Shown: positions 1 to 5,947, counted from the first letter of the stretch. The stretch: DNA of 6,638 nt from an uncultured Spirochaetaceae bacterium (GCA_946414625.1 CAMKPI010000088.1:1-6638); one strand, 5' to 3'. Notes: generated by a model not told the origin, from the letters alone. A program made the numbers and translations.

Positions 1-637
1 CGTCCCCTTTTGACACAATGTCTCCGATTGTGTGAACAGCCCTGAAAACACCCGCACAGGGGGAGTGCAGAACCCTTTGTGAGCCGTAGCCGCCAATGAT
101 GCCGGGAATCCCGGTGTTCGGCTCCGCAGAACCCTCCGTTATTATCAGTCCCAGCCGGTGTCCACGCTTTGTCTCAACCACAGCGTCGACAAAAGACATT
201 TTGCCGGAGAGATCCGCTCCGCTTTCCGAATCTGTGTTCCGCCGCCTTGCGCTAAATCCCGGTCCCAAGGCGATTACAAAGGGAGCCATTCTCTGGTTCG
301 TGCCGAGATTTTTCTTCGCAAGGATCGCGTCCACAACAATTTCAGGCCGCAATTCACCTATTAGCCCGCCCTCCGGATCGATGACAACGGCAATACTTCC
401 GCTTTCCGCAGTCCTCGCGGCGCTTCCGGCATCGCACAAGACAGCACGAACCCCTTCCACGACGGCAGACCCTTCGTAGACCGCCTCCGCAAAAGAGACA
501 GTCCTACGGATCACAGTAGGCTGAGATGTCTCCAGCATCACAATCGGAAAACCGCTGTTGTGAAGGCGGATTGCCACACCGGTGGCAAGGTCTCCCGCCC
601 CGCGGATTATTATCAAAGTATTACCGACATCCACCAT
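1..637 (-). CDS. yqeB: YqeB-family selenium-dependent molybdenum hydroxylase maturation protein (3' end cut by window)
   Basis: YqeB-family proteins are accessory factors for selenium-dependent molybdenum hydroxylases and are thought to help supply the labile selenium-containing cofactor in the cytoplasm; the exact reaction is unsettled. The frame reads open to the window edge and gives 212 residues of a protein usually near 260, so the C-terminus is missing. Family signatures visible: IIRGAGDLATGVAIRL near residues 10-25 (Rossmann-like N-terminus), QPTVIRRTVSFAEAVYEG at 39-56, IDPEG at 86-90, ALGPGF at 123-128, DAVVETKRGH at 151-160 and NTGIPGIIGGYGS at 174-186. The start at 637 is chosen because GGAGG (647-643) sits 5 bases upstream; an in-frame ATG at 649 overlaps that site and is less likely. 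The gene begins 28 bases after the yqeC stop, so the two are almost surely co-transcribed. Odd point: about 18 extra residues, rich in Arg, Ser and Asp, lie between GPGFSA and VDAVVET, where the family normally has only a short turn. Confidence 0.93.
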   Translation of the reverse strand, partial: MVDVGNTLIIIRGAGDLATGVAIRLHNSGFPIVMLETSQPTVIRRTVSFAEAVYEGSAVVEGVRAVLCDAGSAARTAESGSIAVVIDPEGGLIGELRPEIVVDAILAKKNLGTNQRMAPFVIALGPGFSARRRNTDSESGADLSGKMSFVDAVVETKRGHRLGLIITEGSAEPNTGIPGIIGGYGSQRVLHSPCAGVFRAVHTIGDIVSKGD

Positions 638-642
638 ATCAC

Positions 643-647
643 CCTCC
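643..647 (-). promoter_or_regulatory. Ribosome binding site deciding the yqeB start
   Basis: GGAGG on the minus strand lies 5 bases before the ATG at 637-635. It overlaps the alternative in-frame ATG at 649-647, which favours the downstream start. Confidence 0.75.
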
Positions 648-665
648 ATTATCGCCAGAGTCGCG

Positions 666-1427
666 CTATAGGCGCTCATACAACCTGTTAAGCCTCACCG
701 AGCCGCAAAGAACCGAGGCGTCCGGAGGAAAGCGCAAGGCTCTCCAGACCTCCCGCTGCTCAAGTGTCGCGGTCTCGAAGCCGTTCAGCAGAACGGCGCG
801 GCGGCCGGTTGTCGTCCTCTTCAAAAGCCCTTCCGGTGCGTCCAGGAGGCGCTGCAGGAAAGAAGCATCAGCAAGCCCAGAGCCAACAGAGCCGGCGGCT
901 CCGCTATCCGAAGACGCAGGAAAAGAGAGCCGGCCCACAGCGAAACATGAATCCTCAATCCTTTTTCCAGCTGCCCAGGCTCCCGCCACGCATATGGTGA
1001 AATCACTGAACGCAGGCACCACCGGATCTCGCTCAGAATGGATTTTCAGCGGCTTTCCTCTGGACCCATCCGCCTCGCACAACACAACGTCGTAGCAGGA
1101 TTTCAAGGCGCGGAGCGTCTCAGTGAACGGAGCATACATCTTTGCAGGCGAAACACCGCTCTCCGCGTATAGCACCATGAGGCCTCTCTCTGAAGATAGA
1201 TTTTCAGCTTCCTCCGCACTATTTGCGATTCTATCCACATCCCAGCTGTAAACAACAGGACTTTGAATCCTTGTGCTTGTGGTAAGAAGGACAGACCGCC
1301 CCAGAGACTTGTAAAACCGCCCCAAGGCCTGCATCAGACCTGTCTTGCCGCCTCCGCCCACAATCGAGACAAATAGATGTCCGCAGAGAGGAAAAAGCGA
1401 TGAAAGAGCCTCGTCCAAAGCCTCCAT
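666..1427 (-). CDS. yqeC: YqeC, selenium-dependent hydroxylase accessory P-loop protein
   Basis: YqeC is a P-loop nucleotide-binding protein found with selenium-dependent molybdenum hydroxylases; it is believed to act in maturation of their selenium-containing molybdenum cofactor. Using the ATG at 1427 the protein is 253 residues, normal for the family. Visible motifs: a Walker A loop VGGGGKT at residues 23-29, LLTTSTRIQ at 47-55 (family TTT-K/R-I block), CEADGSRGKPLK at 117-128 (family EADG...PLK block), DPVVP at 134-138, and a C-terminal LLDAPEGLLKR followed by VLLNGFE. The open frame runs 41 codons further upstream to 1550, but that stretch is translation of the 36-base repeat array and has no family match. 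The 1427 start places the P-loop about 20 residues from the N-terminus, as usual. Its ribosome site is poor: GGAG sits too far upstream, with only TGGAA close by. It probably depends on readthrough from the TSCPD promoter and precedes yqeB by 28 bases. A Ser/Ala/Gly-rich stretch at about residues 170-185 looks like a loose loop. Confidence 0.93.
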   Translation of the reverse strand: MEALDEALSSLFPLCGHLFVSIVGGGGKTGLMQALGRFYKSLGRSVLLTTSTRIQSPVVYSWDVDRIANSAEEAENLSSERGLMVLYAESGVSPAKMYAPFTETLRALKSCYDVVLCEADGSRGKPLKIHSERDPVVPAFSDFTICVAGAWAAGKRIEDSCFAVGRLSFPASSDSGAAGSVGSGLADASFLQRLLDAPEGLLKRTTTGRRAVLLNGFETATLEQREVWRALRFPPDASVLCGSVRLNRLYERL

Positions 1428-1490
1428 TTCCAGCCACTGGTCTCCATGAAAAACGCGCCAAGTCAGCACACCAGATCCCGACACGAGAAG

Positions 1491-1730
1491 GCTTACACCG
1501 GCGCCGCTTAGAGCCCATCGTGGAACGCTTACAGAGAACCCGGCATACAACCACTCGCCGAACGCTTACAACGGAGCCGAATACAGCCCCGCGCAGAACG
1601 CTTACACCAGCGCCCAAATACAGCCCCGCGCCTAAGCCTTACAGCGAACCCCGCATAGAGCCCCGAGCGGAACGTTTACACCGAAGCCCAAATATAGCCC
1701 CACGCAGAACGCTTACACCGGAGCCCGCAA
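1491..1730. repeat. Degenerate 36-38 base tandem repeat array, about 6.6 copies
   Basis: Between the TSCPD stop and yqeC the plus strand shows a repeated unit that begins GCTTACACCGGAGCCC, continues AAATACAGCCCC and ends GCGCAGAAC. Unit starts: 1491, 1527, 1564, 1600, 1636, 1674 and 1711; lengths 36, 37, 36, 36, 38 and 37, with the last copy running into the TSCPD stop codon. Copies are clearly related but diverged. There are no unique spacers between units, so it is not a CRISPR array. Several overlapping open frames on both strands carry a roughly 12-residue periodicity because 36 is divisible by 3; I take them as by-products. The array fills most of the 303-base gap inside a presumed operon. 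Confidence 0.85.
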
Positions 1731-1994
1731 TCAAGCCTTCGCCTCGCCCAAAGCCTCGTCTAAAGCCCTGGCAAACTGATCGCCGCAGGAGGTGTTCTTG
1801 AAACCGCAGGTGATACCGGAGAGTTTGTCCCGAAGCACGGAGGCTTCCATCCCCTCGGATAGCGAAGATATCGACTTCAGGTTTCCGTTGCACCCGCCGA
1901 CAAAAGACACGTTGTGTACGCGTTTATTTTCATCCAGATCGAAATCAATGACCCTTGAACACGTGCCGTGTGTTGTATATGTGTAATGTTTCAT
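1731..1994 (-). CDS. Small TSCPD-domain protein with four conserved cysteines (TIGR03905-like)
   Basis: An 87-residue protein matching the stand-alone TSCPD family, whose function is unknown. The same domain occurs at the end of class II ribonucleotide reductases. Visible conserved blocks: THGTCSRVIDFDLDEN at 8-23, SFVGGCNGNLKSIS at 30-43, EGME at 47-50 and GITCGFKNTSCGDQ at 60-73. The four cysteines C12, C35, C63 and C70 are all in the conserved positions and could bind a metal (inference). The name-giving TSCPD motif reads TSCGD here. The start at 1994 is supported by GGAGG (2003-1999) 4 bases upstream and by the family N-terminus MKHYTY; the frame stays open to 2060, but that extension is not family-like. 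It is the first gene after the promoter at 2110-2082 and lies upstream of yqeC-yqeB on the same strand, suggesting but not proving a link with selenium/molybdenum cofactor work. Confidence 0.93.
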   Translation of the reverse strand: MKHYTYTTHGTCSRVIDFDLDENKRVHNVSFVGGCNGNLKSISSLSEGMEASVLRDKLSGITCGFKNTSCGDQFARALDEALGEAKA

Positions 1995-2021
1995 GACGCC
2001 TCCAATCTCACGCCTGCCGAG

Positions 2022-2042
2022 TTTCGCCAACGCGGGGCGAAA
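2022..2042. other. Stem-loop in the leader of the TSCPD gene
   Basis: TTTCGCC (2022-2028) and GGCGAAA (2036-2042) form a 7-base-pair perfect stem with a 7-base loop. On the minus strand it would lie in the roughly 80-base leader between the predicted transcription start and the TSCPD start codon. No long T-run follows it on either strand, so it is not an obvious terminator. It could affect leader stability, or be chance. Confidence 0.4.
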
Positions 2043-2081
2043 ACGGCGGATAAAGCACATACAAGCATCTCTATCGGAGGA

Positions 2082-2110
2082 AATATATCACATTCCATGT
2101 CAAATGTCAA
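2082..2110 (-). promoter_or_regulatory. Sigma70-type promoter for TSCPD-(yqeC-yqeB)
   Basis: On the minus strand a perfect TTGACA (2110-2105) is followed by a 17-base spacer and TATATT (2087-2082), one mismatch from TATAAT. Transcription would start near 2075, giving a leader of about 80 bases before the ATG at 1994. A second TTGACA overlaps it one heptamer downstream, because ATGTCAA is repeated in tandem at 2097-2110 (plus strand). Confidence 0.75.
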
Positions 2111-2160
2111 GTACATCTTTTTCCGTTTTTTCACTATAAATCATGAGGAAATTCTTGAAA

Positions 2161-2164
2161 AGGA
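2161..2164 (+). promoter_or_regulatory. Ribosome binding site of the symporter gene
   Basis: AGGA within an A-rich stretch, about 10 bases before the ATG at 2175. A TAA stop (2169-2171) lies in the same frame two codons upstream of this ATG, so translation cannot start further 5' without readthrough. A possible -10 (TATAAA, 2135-2140) precedes it, but no good -35 was found at the right distance. Confidence 0.5.
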
Positions 2165-2174
2165 AATTTAACCA

Positions 2175-3539
2175 ATGAAAAAAACGGATTTCGAGGATTT
2201 TGCCTACGCCGGAAGAAAACAGAAACCAGGAACAGTGATCCTTACCCTTGTGGCTACAATGATCGGCGCCTCGGCAACCATAGGGCTATCCGCCAGGACG
2301 GCCAGCATCGGATTCCCAGCATTCTGGTGGCTTGCATGCGGGTCTATAGGGCTTATCCTGCAAAGTGCGCTGCTTTCTGGAAAAATAAGAGAAAGCGGAG
2401 CGGGCACACTGCCGGAATTAGCCGACATCACAGTTTCCAGGACTGCAGGGACGGGTATTGCGGCGATTATCGTAGTCTCGTGGGTGGGGATTGTCGGAGC
2501 GCAGTTCGTTGCATCGGGCTCGCTTGCCGTGTCGCTCATTGAGACTCTGAAAACCGCAGCCTCCTCCAAATCGGGTGCCGGCGCCGCTTCAGCCCTGGAC
2601 ACCGGGACAGGGTACCGCATCGCCGTCATAGTAGTCTGGGCGGTGGTCACCGCATACACGACCTTTGGCGGACAGGTCTCTGTGATCAAGACTGACATCG
2701 CCCAGGCGGCTCTCATCTTCCTTGGAGTACTTGCTGCATTGGTCTGCGTCTTTGTTTCCAAAGGCTCAGGCAGCGCAGAGACAGGTTTTAGCAACTCATT
2801 AGTATTCAAGGAGATAACACTCCTCAATGACAAGTTCACTCTGATTGACTTGATATATCTTCTCTTTATTACAGGGGGCACCTACTTCCTCGGGCCTGAT
2901 ATAGTGAGCCGCAACGTGATAGCAAAGGACGCCTCTACAGCGCGAAAGGCTGTGAAAACCTCGGCTCTCATCCTTCTGTTTTTTTCCCTGATGATAACGC
3001 TCGTCTCTCTTTGGGGGCGCATCTATCTCGGCGCTGTGACAAACCCGCTCCTCTCTCTTATGAGCGGCACCCTCCCCGCCACTGTGTCTGTGCTTCTTGC
3101 ATTCTCCCTCGCCTCCTCGCTCCTCTCCAGCGCCGACACATCGCTCATAAACGCTGCCGTGATCGCCGAGACAAGCCTTTTCAGGGGACAAAGCGTGGCG
3201 CGGACACGAACCCTGGCGCTGGCAATCTCAACGCTTGCAATGCTCCTTGCCCTGGCACGGCAGGATGTGATAAGCATTTTCCTCACATCCTACTCCGTTT
3301 ACTCTCCGGGAGTGGTGTTTCCGCTGTCTTTTGCCGTCTATTTCCACGGAAAAAGGAAAATCAACAAAACGGTCTGGTACTCAGGAGTGATTCTCGGCAG
3401 TCTTTCGGGGTTGCTTTCGGCAATTCATGCGGGGTCGCTTTTCGGCGGGGCTTTGGGCACAGCGCTTTCCTGGCCCCTTCTCCCGCTTGCAGGAATGTGT
3501 GTGAGTCTTCTCACATCGGTTTTGAGCGTCTGCGTCTGA
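2175..3539 (+). CDS. Sodium:solute symporter (SSS family), substrate unknown
   Basis: A 454-residue inner-membrane carrier of the SSS family, which couples Na+ entry to uptake of sugars, amino acids, organic acids or similar solutes. Diagnostic blocks: DFEDFAYAGRK at 5-15 (family 'FLAGR' motif), the PROSITE-type signature around TAYTTFGGQVSVIKTDIAQA at 159-178, FLGPDIVSRNVIAKD at 238-252 (family PDIVQR..AAKD block), and ASSLLSSADTSL at 313-324, matching the TM8 block that supplies the Na2-site Ser/Thr. About 12 hydrophobic segments are visible (roughly 20-38, 46-68, 94-124, 148-163, 175-195, 224-240, 262-288, 298-320, 343-361, 364-390, 400-418 and 427-450). Most SSS proteins have one more helix before the 'FLAGR' motif; here the motif is at residue 10 and an in-frame stop lies two codons before the start, so that helix is absent. 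The gene is divergent from the TSCPD unit and appears to be alone. No residue seen fixes the substrate; import of a substrate for molybdenum hydroxylases would be a guess from neighbourhood only. Confidence 0.92.
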   Translation: MKKTDFEDFAYAGRKQKPGTVILTLVATMIGASATIGLSARTASIGFPAFWWLACGSIGLILQSALLSGKIRESGAGTLPELADITVSRTAGTGIAAIIVVSWVGIVGAQFVASGSLAVSLIETLKTAASSKSGAGAASALDTGTGYRIAVIVVWAVVTAYTTFGGQVSVIKTDIAQAALIFLGVLAALVCVFVSKGSGSAETGFSNSLVFKEITLLNDKFTLIDLIYLLFITGGTYFLGPDIVSRNVIAKDASTARKAVKTSALILLFFSLMITLVSLWGRIYLGAVTNPLLSLMSGTLPATVSVLLAFSLASSLLSSADTSLINAAVIAETSLFRGQSVARTRTLALAISTLAMLLALARQDVISIFLTSYSVYSPGVVFPLSFAVYFHGKRKINKTVWYSGVILGSLSGLLSAIHAGSLFGGALGTALSWPLLPLAGMCVSLLTSVLSVCV

Positions 3540-3623
3540 CACACCGGAGCTCTCTGGCAAATGGGTATGGGTCTTTTGAGAGCGCTCAACAGAGGAACTA
3601 CGGCACCAAATCATAGCGGTTGG

Positions 3624-3738
3624 AAGGCGCGCAGCCGGGGGGGCGCACGAGCGACGCGCAGCCGGGGCTCACAATCGAAAGGTTCACAGCCAGGGGCAAA
3701 CAATCGAAAGGCGTACAGTCGGGGACGCGCAGCCTGAA
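3624..3738. repeat. Degenerate 27-29 base tandem repeat, four copies
   Basis: In the gap after the symporter, the core GCAGCCGGGG or a close variant recurs at 3631, 3658, 3687 and 3715, with two copies followed by CAATCGAAAGG. Spacing is 27-29 bases. The first copy contains a run of seven G. The rest of 3540-3911 holds no gene I can support: 3540-3623 shows nothing clear beyond a short TTGAG/CTCAA inverted repeat near 3576-3589, and 3739-3911 holds the large hairpin described separately. Confidence 0.65.
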
Positions 3739-3783
3739 GACATAAGGTGAAAAACCGGTAAACGCTTTGAACACGAAGCGAAA

Positions 3784-3821
3784 CACGAAGCGGGGTCGGG
3801 GAATACCGACCCCGCTTCGTG
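3784..3821 (-). terminator. Perfect 16-bp hairpin, likely terminator of the macrodomain/ADP-ribosylglycohydrolase unit
   Basis: CACGAAGCGGGGTCGG (3784-3799) and its exact reverse complement (3806-3821) flank the 6-base loop GGAATA. The stem is very stable. It lies 90 bases past the stop of the minus-strand ADP-ribosylglycohydrolase gene and about 245 bases past the plus-strand symporter stop. On the minus strand it is followed by TTTCGCTTCGTGTTC, a weak T-rich tail; on the plus strand no T-run follows. So it best fits the minus-strand unit, perhaps with some effect in both directions. The outer part of the left arm is also duplicated just upstream: AACACGAAGCG occurs at 3770-3780 and 3782-3792. 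Confidence 0.6.
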
Positions 3822-3911
3822 AATACAGGCGTCCGAGCGCTTTACCCGCGCCGACGAAAATCCTGACGTTTATCTACCCCGCTTCCTCGAACGCAGGAAA
3901 ATTTCCTCTTT

Positions 3912-4730
3912 TTAGCTCACCGCCTTTGGGTATCTTTTCTCGAACTCCAGAACAACGCGCTTCTCGTCGTTGTCCAAAAAGCGAAAGATCTCGTTCCTCA
4001 AAGCATCGTCAACTCCCCAATACGCCTCGGCAATGGCTCCGCAAATCGCGCCCGTTGTATCGCAATCACCTCCCACGGCAATGCAGTTGCGGATCGAATC
4101 CTCGAAACCGGTGGATTCGTAAAGGCAGGTAAACGCGCTCTGGCACGTGCCGTCGCACACACTGCACCACTTGTAATTCTTCCGCAGCCAGGCAAGATCG
4201 TGCTCCAGGGGATAGTAATTCTTTCTCTCGTACTCCTCCAAATTCTTAAGGCTTGCCCCCCCTCGGGCGAGGAAAACCTGGACAGCCGTGGCCTCCGCTC
4301 CCTTAATGCCATCCGGATGATTGTGCGTCACCTCCGTCACAGCCCGGCTCATGGCAATGCATTCCTCCAGGCTGGAGCTCGCCCAGCCCACCGGAGAGAC
4401 TCGCATCGCGCTTCCGTTGCCACAGGAATTGTACGGCCCCATCTTAGGGTTCTTAAGCCATTGTCTGAAACTGCTGCCGTAGCCCGCGTATGGATGTTTC
4501 AAGCCCCACTTGCGCATGGACACACAGGAAATGTCGGAAAGCGTCTTGTAGTCATGCTTCTCCCTGCCTCCGATGTCATCCCACGCCATGATCGCGTCAG
4601 CCAAGGCGATTGTCATAATCGAGTCATCCGTGGGGAAACAATCCGCGGTCAGAAATTCAAACTCTTTGCTGCGAAGATTATTAAATTCAAACCTCGACCC
4701 CACCGTATCACCGATAATAGCTCCAACCAT
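3912..4730 (-). CDS. ADP-ribosylglycohydrolase family protein (DraG/ARH fold)
   Basis: A 272-residue cytoplasmic hydrolase of the ADP-ribosylglycohydrolase family, whose members remove ADP-ribose from proteins or other acceptors using a two-metal (Mg2+) centre. Visible motifs: GAIIGDTVGSRFEF at 3-16, TDDSIM at 34-39 (family TDDT metal ligands T34, D35, D36), GNGSAMRVSPVG at 104-115, THNHPDGIKGA at 135-145, and GGDCDTTGAICGAIAEAYWG at 220-239 with metal ligands D222, D224 and T225. All expected metal ligands are present, so it should be active; the usual GGDSDT or GGDTDT reads GGDCDT. Length suits the compact bacterial branch. The start at 4730 has GGAGG (4742-4738) 7 bases upstream and gives the family N-terminus. 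It lies 95 bases after the macrodomain-HTH gene on the same strand, with only weak promoter-like sequence between, so co-transcription is likely. It is unusually cysteine-rich, including C189, C192, C196 and C202 in one cluster. The target (protein side chain, nucleic acid or small molecule) cannot be read from sequence. Confidence 0.93.
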   Translation of the reverse strand: MVGAIIGDTVGSRFEFNNLRSKEFEFLTADCFPTDDSIMTIALADAIMAWDDIGGREKHDYKTLSDISCVSMRKWGLKHPYAGYGSSFRQWLKNPKMGPYNSCGNGSAMRVSPVGWASSSLEECIAMSRAVTEVTHNHPDGIKGAEATAVQVFLARGGASLKNLEEYERKNYYPLEHDLAWLRKNYKWCSVCDGTCQSAFTCLYESTGFEDSIRNCIAVGGDCDTTGAICGAIAEAYWGVDDALRNEIFRFLDNDEKRVVLEFEKRYPKAVS

Positions 4731-4825
4731 GTTCCTTCCTCCTATATATTATCTCATTGCTATACAATACTTTACCGTTCTGCATCAAAAACTCTTCCGC
4801 TTCGCGCGCATCCTAAGCCCCGTCT

Positions 4826-5947
4826 TCACTCCGCCTCGCCGTCGCTTGACGCAGGGCTTTCGTCGTCAAAAACAGAGCCCGGCAGAGAATCGAAATCCAG
4901 GTTGTAGAACAATTCGTCAATCTCGCGCCTGTCGTAGATACCGTTTTGGATAAGACCAAAAAGGACTATTTCCCTAATCGAAGAGCTGTTCACCGCGTAG
5001 CCGGCACTCGTCAACAAATCCCGCGTCTTGTCCGAAGACAGATGCAACGCGATTGCAAAGCAAAAAATCTTTTCCCGTTCGGGAATGGATTTACCGTTCA
5101 GAATTTTATGGATTCCCGCCGGAGAGAGGTTCGCAGCATTTGCCAGGACAGTGCGCGTCACACCTCGGCTATCCATCAAACTACAAAGCATGGAAGCGAA
5201 AGGCTTGCTGACATGGATTTTATCCAGGTTCGCCTGGGTCGGCTTCTCCAAAAGATCGCTCACAATGCTCGCGACGGACTCCCCGTCCCGCCCGCCGCCC
5301 CGACGCGATCGGCGAAGGTTCGGCATACGTCCTGAATAGAAACGACCCGGCGAGCTCTCCTCCAGACCGGAGTCCCAATCTTCCAGGCTCGAGGTCTGCT
5401 TGAGGTATTCTCGTTTTGGATCATTGGACTTGATGATGTCGTTCGCTAACGCGTCCAAAACCGCAGGAGAGAACCGGCGAACCCATTTCCCGTATATGAC
5501 AAGAAGCACTTCCATATCCGGAAATTCGCGGAGGCTTTCTTTCATGGCGTCGACGGCCACAGACAAGGCGACTTCTTTCGGGAAACCTTTTCCCTGCGAC
5601 GAGACAAGCGGAAACGCGATGCTCCTACAGCCGAGATGGTGGGCAAGAAAAATACTGTTCCTATAGCAAGAGCCCAGCACATCGCGCTCAAGGCTGCTCC
5701 GTCCAGTCCAAATGGGACCGGATGTGTGGATGATATACTTTGCAGGCAAAGAGAAAGCGCTTGTCGCCCGCGCCTCACCCAAATGCAGAGGCAGCAGCTC
5801 ATCCAGGGCCTTCTCCAAGGCGTCTCCGCACTTCTCGTGGATCAGCTGGTCAAGCCCTCCTCCGCCCGAATACATAGAATCGGTGGGGTTCACAATTGCA
5901 TCCACCTCCATGGTGGTGATGTCAGAAACAACTAACTTAAAAGCCAT
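4826..5947 (-). CDS. Macrodomain protein with C-terminal XRE-like helix-turn-helix domain
   Basis: A 373-residue two-domain protein. Residues 1-175 form a macrodomain, a fold that binds ADP-ribose and in some branches cleaves it from proteins or DNA: DAIVNPTDSMYSGGGGLD at 16-33 (loop 1, family VNxxN...GGGV), LGEARATSAFSLPAKYIIHT at 56-75, and SIAFPLVSSQGKGFPKEVAL at 109-128 (loop 2). Differences from the common pattern are NPTD for NAAN (D23 for the second Asn) and SSQGKGFP where many have STGxYGYP. Residues 176-245 are a polar linker with an Arg/Gly-rich patch at 212-220. Residues 246-320 resemble an XRE/lambda-repressor HTH (RTVLANAANLSPAGIHKILNG at 265-285), followed by a helical tail at 320-352 (SIREIVLFGLIQNGIYDRREIDELFYNLDF) of a kind I associate with HTH proteins of Firmicutes, some linked to Ser/Thr kinases. 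The last 15 residues are acidic. Ribosome site AAGAGGA lies about 5 bases before the ATG. It heads a unit with the ADP-ribosylglycohydrolase gene. Whether it is an ADP-ribose-responsive regulator, an eraser enzyme, or both is inference. Confidence 0.9.
   Translation of the reverse strand: MAFKLVVSDITTMEVDAIVNPTDSMYSGGGGLDQLIHEKCGDALEKALDELLPLHLGEARATSAFSLPAKYIIHTSGPIWTGRSSLERDVLGSCYRNSIFLAHHLGCRSIAFPLVSSQGKGFPKEVALSVAVDAMKESLREFPDMEVLLVIYGKWVRRFSPAVLDALANDIIKSNDPKREYLKQTSSLEDWDSGLEESSPGRFYSGRMPNLRRSRRGGGRDGESVASIVSDLLEKPTQANLDKIHVSKPFASMLCSLMDSRGVTRTVLANAANLSPAGIHKILNGKSIPEREKIFCFAIALHLSSDKTRDLLTSAGYAVNSSSIREIVLFGLIQNGIYDRREIDELFYNLDFDSLPGSVFDDESPASSDGEAE

Noticed and set aside
526..1095. Plus-strand open frame of 189 codons
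   Set aside because: Antisense shadow of yqeC and yqeB, which have clear family motifs on the other strand.
1428..1550. N-terminal extension of YqeC to the ATG at 1550
   Set aside because: The 41 extra residues are translated repeat; family length and P-loop position fit the start at 1427.
1491..1730. CRISPR array
   Set aside because: The unit length of 36 is suggestive, but units abut with no unique spacers and copies are strongly diverged.
1400..1801. Plus-strand open frame of 133 codons, Pro/Arg/Thr-rich, across the 36-base repeats
   Set aside because: It lies antisense to yqeC and the TSCPD gene and owes its length and composition to the repeat period. It has no ribosome site or family match.
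2204..2881. Minus-strand open frame of 225 codons inside the symporter
   Set aside because: Antisense shadow; the plus-strand frame carries the SSS family signatures.
3500..3515. Stem TGTGAG/CTCACA at the symporter 3' end as a terminator
   Set aside because: The stem is only six pairs, lies inside the coding sequence and is followed by just four T.
3895..3907. Palindrome AGGAAAATTTCCT just past the ADP-ribosylglycohydrolase stop
   Set aside because: Too little loop to form a terminator hairpin, and a single short AT-rich palindrome is easily due to chance.
4741..4795. Separate promoter for the ADP-ribosylglycohydrolase gene
   Set aside because: GATAAT (4753-4748) lies too close to the ribosome site and its -35 position matches poorly; an ATTG/CAAT inverted repeat at 4755-4767 is too short to call an operator.
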